From: Plutella xylostella
Lineage: Eukaryota; Arthropoda; Insecta; Lepidoptera; Plutellidae
DNA length: 64,000 nt
Reading direction: 5' to 3'
NCBI RefSeq assembly: GCF_932276165.1
Contig: NC_063992.1
Coordinates: 9,124,001 to 9,188,000 of the forward strand
Position 1 is the first letter of the stretch, and each line of letters begins with the position of its first letter. The position numbers and the translations under genes were made by a program. This document shows positions 11,855 through 22,700 of the stretch, piece after piece. A model generated the notes under the pieces. It was not told the DNA's origin and searched no databases. It saw nothing but the letters and a program-made list of their open reading frames with translations.

Positions 11855-13722
11855 TTAGAGTGAAAGACAAACGAATATTAATACGTTGTTTATTAAGCCT
11901 AAGCATTATTAGGACATTCAAGATTTTGCCATTAGGCAATATAAAATTATTTGATATTAGTATTTACTAACAGAGATTATGTCATAAGATTTAAGGCCAA
12001 ACGTTACTACGTAATCCAAGATTAGGGTAATAAATCTTAGGCCATAAAGGTTGTTGTTTTTTTGATAGAAACGACTGAGTAATCTGAACGTTCACTTCAT
12101 AATTAAATTATTTACCTGCATAAAGAGCTAAGATTAGCCAAGGGCAAGGGTCTGTTTTACGTGTCTGGATTACCTTACAAGCCCCTACCGCACCTACATT
12201 CGAACATTTTTTATGTTAGTTATGATTCTAGAACAATATCAGCAATCCAGTGCACCACCTGTTTCTATTCTACTACTTAACACACAAAACAGAGATAAAA
12301 GCTGTGTGTATATAAATGTACCACATCGCTGGATCACTTATACAAGGTTAAACTACCTAATAAATTAAAATTTTGCATAGATATAAATAAGTGTTATGAA
12401 ACATAAATTTGTTACAATAACTTTGTAATAGTGAGCTAGCGAAACAGTGACACTCAGATTAAGTATTCACATTTTTTAATTTGCAGTCTTCACTTACGTC
12501 GTACGTTATCTAAGTGAGTATTTTTAAATTAAGATAAAGGATTAAATTAGGCAGTTACTCAGCCACGTACAATATAATAGACCACTAATCTTGTTTGATG
12601 ATAAAAGCGATGTTTCTACTCTTACTGTACCTACTATTGGAATTAGCCAGCGTCAAAATGTCTCTATAGGTATTAAATTTTTTATTTATATTTTAAAAAA
12701 CATAATATCAACCCTTTCACAGAATTGGTAAGGCCATAGTGTACAACAGTACATTTATTATACTATTACTTACTGACTAATTTATAAAAGGCGGGTAATT
12801 TCATACGACAGTAAAATCATTTTATTGTTTTAATGATAAAAGGTCACTTTGTTGAGAAATTTCATAATGACTTGAATATATTTTTTTTTTATAAAATACA
12901 CCCGCTATTTATAATTTCCTTAATTTAATGGTATTAAAACAGTTCTACGTTTTGTGACAATAATTTATTTTATTTGTGACAATGGCATGACATGTTATGT
13001 AAGGGCATTTTGGTATTCGTGCAATGTTAGGCCGTATACAGAAAGAAAGCAAGCGCTTATGTTAATTAATATGGATATTTTTCCAGTGCTTATCAGCGCT
13101 GATTCGGATAAGTATAAAAAAGTAAGCGCTTATAAGTTTCCAGTTGTTTTCTGCTCAACATTGCACGAAGTGTCCAATTTACCTGTTTGACATGCAAGTG
13201 CTCTCTATCTTTGCTCATGGTCGCACCCTGTATCGGTTTGATCTCAGAGCCTTTAAATGGTTTAGTAATGTTGCTACCACTATAAGTATCATCTACAGGC
13301 GCTCTGAGGGTCTAGGGCAGGTTTGATAGTTTTTAAAAACTTTAAAAGTTTAGGTTTTCACGTATACAAAGCAGCGCCTCTAGCGGAAACTATATGAATC
13401 TTTTGACAGGTAATGATATGCAGAATAAAACTTTACCCTTTTTTCGTTTTTTTTTTAATTGTAAAACCTGTACTAGAGTCTCTGGTACTCTACTTAATTT
13501 AATGTGGAGTCAGTATTTTTGATACTCATGCAGTATTTTTGTGATCTAATCAATTTATTTGCATCGTATGTGAGGAAATGTGCATTACACATTATGACTT
13601 TTTCTGCAACTTAATTTGAGATGAAGTAGGTAATTTATTTATTTTGATGTGCAATTAATAACATCCTTTTGTAAAATACAAGCTGATATACACAACGGTA
13701 GCTGACATACACACATACACAT

Positions 13723-16700
13723 TTACCTATGGCAGTAGCCTTCGTTCTGGTAGCACCATTCTGGTTCGATGGAATCGGCTTGCACGCCAAGGGAAACCAG
13801 GCGATCCCTGAAACAGACATCAATGGTATTATTGCATATACATAAAAATGGGCACGGTTATAACAGTTAAGTATTTGGCAGCCTGAGAAAAGATAACCGA
13901 TGGGGTAAACGTGTTCTGCCCCCCTACTCTTGAAAGGCAATGTATTGCGTCTGTCTTGTGTTCCCGAGATAAAAAAAAATCATAAATTCTCTTCAAAGGC
14001 GTTTTTAAAAAAAGTAAAAATACTAATATGATCACTGGAGTGGAGACCGCGTCTAGTTAAACGTAGTGTGGGGCGCCCTCCGGCTCGAGGGGGTAATGAT
14101 TGGATGCGGAAATCTATACACGTTAGAATGGCGGTGGTTGGATTATTGAATTCAGATGCTGCGGCCTATAATCAAGCAGTGGATGATTTTTGGCTGATAT
14201 TCCACTTGCCCGAAGCCGTCGCCTTGCTCGACTACTACCTACCTAATGTCTACAATGTAATAAGGTTCAAGGATTACCGTATGTGAAGCATCCTCGTCTC
14301 AACTTTTTTCGTAGAACGTTCGAAGCCACGACCATAGTAATATGGTTTAAGGTGTGTCGTATTAGAAATACATACTCTTGACCGTTGGCCTGCAGACCAA
14401 TGTGCTTCTACCTAATGGCTATACACTCTTGGCTCTTGTCAAGAGCATTTATTTATACCCAACGGATATAGTAATATGGTTCAAGATTCACTGTATGTGC
14501 AGCATTCTTTGCTAGAAACCCACCATCCAGCACGCTGCTGTTTTCCTTCTCTAACCAATAGCACTTCTATCTATAGCAACGATTACCAGAGCTCTTTGTG
14601 CGTGTATCATAAATGCAGCATCCTCTCCTCCTCTTACTCCTAGCCTGGGCCCGTCCAATACGCTGGTGTCTACCTTCTCAGACCTATTTGCTACAGTAAG
14701 AAGGTTCTAGAATCACCGTATGTGCAGCATCCTCTGCTCGACCTGCTCGAAGCCGTCTCCGGGCTCGGCCCACAGGCGCTCGGCCATGGCGGCGGCGCGC
14801 GGCCACAGGCGCCCGTCCAGCACGCTCGTGTCCGCTTGCTCAGACCACAGGGCTGCCTCCGCACCTGGGATAAGTAATTATAATGGAGGTTAGGGGCTAT
14901 GTTGACAACAGGAGGATTGAAGTGTAGATACCTACCGTCAGCGGCCACAATGCTTTCTTAGATACTTACTCGTATTTACGAAAATGTTGCCATCGTTGGT
15001 GCAAACTGGCCTTCAGCAAATAACGCCAATGTTAATTTTTCATACGGGGATTACAGTCGTCAGTGCATTATGTATGTATGAATGTAAATTTTCATTCACC
15101 ACAATAATAATAAAAAAAAAAACATATTAATCGAGTGGCTGCGGACGTTTGACTATGAGGGTCTCGAGAATCTAATAAGCAAGAAGTTGTAGTGTCGTGC
15201 TTGTTTAACTTCTTTGCATACTTATATTGTATACATATTTAAGTAATTTCTTGTACTCACTTAGAAAAGCTCAGAACTGTTAGTTTGTTTTGTTATGTAT
15301 AATTTTATAGAGAGTGCTGTTGTTCTTACCTATAATTAAAGTAAAGATAATTACATATACCTATGTACATTACATACAATCGCAAATTATTGTTATACCT
15401 ACCACAAAATATTGTCAAAATGAGATTAAATTACTTTTTATTTAATTTTGCATGTATGCATGTTAATTATAATTAAACTAACTTTGTTAAATTGTTTAGT
15501 TACCATATTAATTTAATTTAAATAAAAATTTAATTTTGCATGTATGCATGTTAATTATAATTAAACTAACTTTGTTAAATTGTTTAGTTACCATATTAAT
15601 TACTTTTTATTATAATTAATTATTCATAGAGCGTCAAAACTTCTGTACAATTTCTGGGAAGGCACTGACTCCTGACATACAGGTGCTCCTAGTTTAGGAG
15701 TCAGGGCGTCACCATTTAAGTTAAGTTTTTATTGCACAATAAAATTATGTTTATGTTTATGTTTGTTTATAATAAACCTTATTTATTTTAATTCCGTTAG
15801 CTGGCCAGCTTGGCGTAATTCGCAGACTGCCAAGAGTTTGACAATACGTCACTCGATACTTTTGAGCACCTAAAAGTTGTCTGAAAATGCGTTTTAGGTA
15901 CCTACTTACCTAGGATTTGTTTCTCGTGTCCGATAGCCATGGAGGCGGGGCTGTTGAGGTAGATCTTCTGCCAGCCGATGTAGGGAGAGCACCAGTTGTT
16001 GCCTGAAAAATAATAAGTACAGTGAAACCTGGATAAGTGAGAAACCTCCATAGCTGGAACTCATGCTGATGTCCCAACACTTTCGCACTGAATTACCTCT
16101 GTTAGTGGGACGAGGTAAGCCTCTATAACTGGGATTTGTTCTTTGAAATAACCTGTATTCTCACCTCTATTAATGGAACCCTCTGTAAATGAGACAGATA
16201 TTATTTATTTATACCTGTATATCTCCCAAGTAACATTTTTGGTTTTAGAAAGGTTTTGAAAAGGTTCTAGAACCTTTGTATGGAAATCAACTCGTGAGAC
16301 TTAGAAGGCTCGATAACCTTATATTAACCTTATATTAACCTCCTGAGTGCAAAAAGGGCCCACGTTTTAGAACCTTTCTGAGAGCTACAGCATAACCTAT
16401 AGCTCAAACCCAGATCCTTTTGAACTACTTACACAGAACCTAAATAAAACCTTCACAACCTTAATTTAACGTTAACATAACCTTGGAAGACAGCTTTTAA
16501 GTTCTAAATTAGTCCTAGATGTAACTCTACTATAACTTGTAACACATTTGATGGACATTTGTAATGCCTTTCCAATACTCTCGGGTTTTAAAATGTTTCT
16601 GTGTAAGATTTTATAATAATTATAATAAATGGCGCCATTACTTGACACTTTCCAAGACTCAAAATGGCTAACTTGTAAGTGTTGTATTAATAAAAATATA

Positions 16701-19700
16701 GTAAGTAGTTAGGCTGAAGTCAGGAAATATGAAAACTTTGTGCGACTAGCACTTTATTGTGATACTTTCGGATAATAGTTCTGTATAAGTGACGGGCCTT
16801 TTGTAAATAATAAATTTGAAGATATTTTAATTAAAAAAAATAGATAATATTTTATGTTTGGTGTAAAGTTATATTAGAAATAAAAGTACTGTCTATATAA
16901 AAAACATATATTTGGATTAGTATAGCAAACGCTGCTGAATTTTCCCCTAATTAATTAAAATGTATCTTTTTGCTAAGTATTTTTCTTATTTCAGTGAAAA
17001 AATATGGCGGCCGTTAGGAAATTACTAAAAAGCATTAAACATATTTTGAGGATGCCTATAAAGCTTTAAAATATTCTTGAAGGACTTAAATCATGCCTTT
17101 AGCTTATAGCCAGTGCTTAATGATTTTGGTTTTCACCAAGTAGTCCTAATTTGTTTGCCTAGACAACTCTCATCAACCTAAAGGTTTCAGATAGGTTTTT
17201 AAAAATACTTATAAGTGATTTCAATATTCCATAACTTTATGGTTGTATCAACGTTAAAAATTTAACCTTAAGCTCTCACTTTAGCATAATGCTAGCTTTT
17301 CTAGAACTTTTTCAGGAGTCTACGACAACTATAAGATCCTAGAACTATATGCTCTTGAAATACATGTTAAAATAACGTTAATATAAACTCTTATCAGCAG
17401 CTCCAAGGTTGTATTAATAAACAATTAGTTTTAGGACTTAGTAATCATTCTCAAGTACTCAATATGACCAGATAGCAAAGCATTAACCTTTTCACAACCC
17501 TTATAAAACCTAATGGCATTTCTTACAACCTAAGCTCGAAAGAAATGTTACTTGGTTGAGTCAGTGGGTAAGTGGAATACCTCTTTAAGTGAAACGATAT
17601 TGCAGGACCCTTGAAGTCTCACTTAACCAGGTTTCACTGTATTATGTTTCCTAAGAGACTGTTTGAGTGTATGACTGAGATGTAGATTTTAGGGCCGATT
17701 TTTCAATGCTCAGATAGACAGATAGATAGCGTTTATTCGACAGATAGCGAAATATTACATTTTTCAAATTTCAGATAGAACTTATTCGTCCAATAACTCA
17801 GTTAACTGGAGAATAAATCTATCTGCTGCTTGGGCCGCCAGATAGGGCTTATTCGATTGATAATTTGACATTTGAGGTTATTGTAAGCTCTTTTTTGCGT
17901 TTATACCAATTCTAAACTACCGAGCGCAGAGAATAATCGTCCTTTTCAATGGATATTTTCGATGATATTGATGATATGGCGATCGAAGAAGAGGCAGTAA
18001 TGAACGAATATATTAATCCATTTGAAAGGAAAGTCACAGTCGTCAAAACGAGGCCTGATCATAATAGTATGGGTGATGCAAAAGAATTTAATCGCCGAAA
18101 GGCACCAGACTAGAAACATTATGTTGATTTATTTTCAATCATTAATTTTATAAAACAGGAATGTAGCAGCACTTACTTCATAAAAAAATATTAAGGTACA
18201 TATAGTTTTTCATTTTACGATAAGTAGGTAACCGACTGCTAAAGGCTGAGGAGAAAATAGAGAAACCATCCAGTACTTGATAATAAAACATAGGTGTTAT
18301 AATTATTTATTTCAGTTTTTATTTGTTAATTCTAAATTAAGGATATGTTGAATGGTAATGTTGGAGCAAATGCTTAAGGGCCCGTACAGGGTGACGTGCC
18401 GCGCCAATTTTGGGTTTTCAATGCTCTTCACACAGCACACGCAGTGACACGCACACATGTAAGTTTGCACAGTGGGTCGATAAACTTTTACTCGCCAACT
18501 TTATTGACAATTATGTTCAAGTACATTTTGGGTGATTTTAGGGTAAGTAAGTATAATTCTTGCTTACACTGGTAGGCACCAGGAAAGAGTAGAAATTAAT
18601 AGGGGTGCCACTTTACTCTATACTCGGAACCCGATTAGCTTTCTCAAACAAATGTGGTATTTACTTGTAGAAAGGTAACTACAAGTATTAAAGTGTAGAT
18701 AATAAGTTTCGGGCATCCTCCAGCCAACTGAACCCCGACGACAAAGCAAAGTAAATACACAGTGTCGCAAAAGGGCTATACTAAGCCAAAAGGGGATGAC
18801 TCAAGGGGTCATTCTGAACAACTTTTGTTCTAAGAGATTTGCAACTTCGCGAAAAAAAATATTCGTTTTCCATGGTAAAAAGTCACATGTTCAACAAAGT
18901 TTCTATGAAAAAGGTTTTTTTTTGTTAATTTCCAAAACTCGTAGAGCAAAAGTTCAGAATGACCCCCTGTCTTACTCCTTTTTACCCGACTGCCGAAGGA
19001 GGAGGGTAATGTTTTTTGATTGTATGTATGTATATATGTATGTTTGTCTGTTTCTTTGTTCCCTCCTGTAGCCTAAACGGCTTGATAGATTTTGATGTAT
19101 GAGGTATTGTTAGAAGCGTATTGATGGCGCGATGGCTATAGGCTATGTGACGTTCCATTAAAATGTACATAGCGCCCTCTTGAGGACATAACGTGATGAT
19201 CGAAAAAATAATAATTCAACTTTGCCGTGTAAGGTATCAAATGAAAGGACTTGATTTTCACATTACAAAAATATGCATATTGAAGGTATTTAAATAACAA
19301 CACCAAAATTATTGAAATAAAAAATGATCATGAACTACCTACCGACGTAAAATTTCATAAAATAAAAACAACTAAAAAGTTACAAATAAAAAAATACAAT
19401 TATAAAAAACTAAAAACCTGACTGTACGCTAAAAACATGAAAACGAGTCCAAATGTTAATGGAAAGTATCGCAGGCGGGGACCAACTTGACCGCCACTCA
19501 AGGCCGTTTTCTAAGTAACATTCAGCTAAATGGTGAACCCTCTGCTGGTATAATTTGTTTATATACCGCTTTTTCAATACCTGTAAGTACATTTTTGGCA
19601 GCATAATATTTTTACTTAATTTTAGGGTTTCGAACGTCAAAAAAAAAAAAGCAACCGTTATAGGATCTCTTTGTTGTCCGTCTGTCTGACTGACTGTCTG

Positions 19701-22700
19701 TCACCGCCCTTTTTCTCAGAAACGGGTAAAGATATCAAGCTTATATTTCGCATAGATGGGGAGTACCCCAAAAAATATTATGGTACTCCCTGTCCCACAC
19801 AAGTAAATTGGGGCTTATATTTTTTCCAGTTATTTTGATGTGTATCCTTTTTTTTTCTTTGTTGTTTTGTATAAGTATGTGTTTCTTTTCTTTAAATCTG
19901 TATTTTTTTGTTGTTGCTGTCTATGTGTCGAAAAAATGTATCTTTTTCTTTAAATCACGCCATCTATCGTTTGTTTTTTTTGTGGCTACTGTCTATAGAA
20001 GAAATTCCGTCATTGACAATTTTACGTTACGAATTTATTTTTATTTATTTTATTTTTATTTTTACATTTTCGTGGAGAACCAACAGCATTTTGTTAATAA
20101 ATAATTATTACTTATGAACACATAACAACTTGATGCCATTAACAGAATGAACTTAGTAAACCCAGTAAACCTAACACATCCAGAGGAAAAATAAAATCTC
20201 TTTCTCTCTCTCTGAATAACATACTTAATAGCCTAAACTCGATGCTTTTAGCTATTAACATCTTTGAAATAAAATTGAGCCACCACCGTGTTACTGCCCT
20301 CATCAGATCCTCACGAGACCATACCTCAACCAGCACCAAGAGACTGTATTTTTGATCCCTAACCTAATGTTCGTGCGTATTGTCATCACTTAGATCCATT
20401 CGCTATATTCCTGCTCCTCATCAGACCTTTACGAGACTGTAATGTCACGAGAATATTGCACACTATCTAATTTAATTTAATGTATTGAATATACTGGAAG
20501 AATTATGCTTCCTCAATTTCAAATCAAATTATGTTGGTGTCATAAAAGTTGAAAAAGTGCAATGACAACCAATGTGCAGTGATTTTGTATCTGTACACGA
20601 TAAGATCGCGAGCTGTCAGTGCTGCCTAAACCGACGTGACCCTTCTTTGGAGGCCAGCGGCCAACTGAGTCAAACGTCACTTGTGTTTATGATTTTATAA
20701 CACAGAAAGCCGCCATAGATATTTGTATGAAGATTTGAGGGAAAAAAATTGCTCAAGTTTGGGATTAATTTACACAAAATAAGTGTGTGTTTATTAAAAA
20801 ACAAGGTATTTAGCGCCTAGTCCAAGCCTTTAACTTTATAATATGATAAAAATCATATGAAAATTCTTAATAATTACGACACAGTTGTTACAATACGGGA
20901 GTGTGATTGACTGGTTTTTCTTGATATTCTGAAATTAATTTACAGTTATCCATAATCATTTACTTAAATTCGAATGATTCAGCACCTAGCTAAACTCTTC
21001 AACTACCTGTGTGATTTTTTTCAAGGCTGTAGAGCATCATTTACTACATAATTCTATGACAATGCCAACCCTCGATTCCCTATTGCAGACCCTTAACACC
21101 TTTTCTTCTACATCGATAAATGGAGGGAGGACATTTGAGGGCCCACCTCCAGTTTTGTACATCTCCTGCCTTTGCAGAGAAGACTTCTTCTTCATTGTTT
21201 TTTTGATGCCCTCGTACTTTAACTTAAGGGTTTTCCATGAGCGGACACTTGTGGTTATACCAATGGAGTTAAAAGAAAACTCAATTTTCTTCCATGCAGT
21301 CTCCTTATCTTTATTTGTTGCAGCATCGGTCTTTTTATTTTCTATGACATGTTTGAATTTATCTACCAAACTCACTACACTGTAACTTCAGCATTATTAA
21401 AATTCGCTAAACGCTCTCTTTTTTGTGAAACCATTGTGATTAAAAAATAACAAATTTAAATACCAAAATCAAAACAACCAAACCAAACAGTCAGTGAGGC
21501 TTGTGGCTTCATTTTCATTGCTCTTTGCTTGACAGTGATAGTTGACACTGACAATTGAAATAGTAGTCTGTCCTGCTTTAGCACTAGTGTCTGCATATAC
21601 TTGTTTCATCTCTCCTGAGTTCAAATAGAAAAATCGGTAAGTTAGTTATCTATGGAATAAATCACAATGAGCCGTTTTCCTTGACAGCTGTCAGTTGAGC
21701 TTTTGGGTAAGCCGATAGATGGCGTAAAAACGCAGTGTACCAACTGTCAAAAATTACATAGAGAGCAAAGAGTACTAAACTCAGAATAAGAACTCACTAG
21801 TTGTGATTAAATGTCGGGTGGTAGCGCGAGCCATCCTTCCGAGGCTCAGACTGCATGTGGCTTGGGATAGTGCTAAGTATTTTGTGAATAGTTCTACCCG
21901 CGCCGTCACGTAGTGTTCTTTTCTCTATGCGCGCCGTTTGAACGGGTGCTGCGTGCGAGAACTGATTTTCTATTTTTATTTATTGCATGATCCTAAATAA
22001 GATCCCAAAGAAATACTTACAAGACAAGATGAGAATGTGTGCCGTCGCAACTTGTAAAAATATAGGACATCATAAATTTCCAAATGATGAAAGCCAGGCG
22101 CAACAATGGATTAAGGCGACTCGGATAAATGTGCGAAAAATTGATTGGAAACTGCGAAAACATTCATGGTTGTGTTCGGATCATTTCATACCAAGTGATT
22201 TTCATTCACGTAAGTAAGTCAAATCATTCGCGGTAATGTAAATTAACCCATTGTTACATAACATGATATATTATGTACCTATCTAACATAAGCACTCAAA
22301 CAGGTAGGTAAAGTTGCCCAACATGACCCACCAAGTCAGGGATTAAATTCATTAAAAAGGATTTGAGCTGCATGGATTGGTTGCTTGCTCAGTCAGTACC
22401 TGTACCTATATTTATCATATAACTTAATTTATTATTAATCACTTGCTTTTCTTTCTTACAGGTGGCAAACAAATAGCATTAAAGAAAACTGCGGTTCCTT
22501 CAATATTTTCTTGGACTACACCAGTTGCGTCTACTTCAAAGACAGAACCTCAAAATAACGTAAAATCTCGTAACTTCAACCCTGCAAATGCATCTAAGAA
22601 TTACTTAAGATCAGGTTGGTGCTTAGTTTATCATCTAAGTAATTAATTATGCTACCTGATTAGTTTCAATGATATTTGTCTCACCTTGATGATGATGAGG

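Larger units (their letters stand above)
7738..13722. other. Intergenic region between the two hexosaminidase genes
   Basis: No coding gene is supported here. It holds the 5' flank of the pseudo-hexosaminidase, the MITEs listed separately at 8189, 8764, 9488, 10133, 10579 and 11271, a GGAGCG-rich repeat near 11090-11180 that recurs inverted near 48500, and otherwise AT-rich sequence. A minus-strand AATAAA at about 13635 may be the Hex1 polyadenylation signal. Confidence 0.6.

Noticed and set aside
14068..14286. 72-codon plus-strand ORF starting MGRPPARGG
   Set aside because: It lies over the decayed copies of Hex1 exon 14 on the opposite strand and has no family features.
19808..20117. Hydrophobic Phe-rich ORFs suggesting a membrane protein
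   Set aside because: Low-complexity T-rich DNA inside the Harbinger element produces runs of Phe, Leu and Tyr in all frames.
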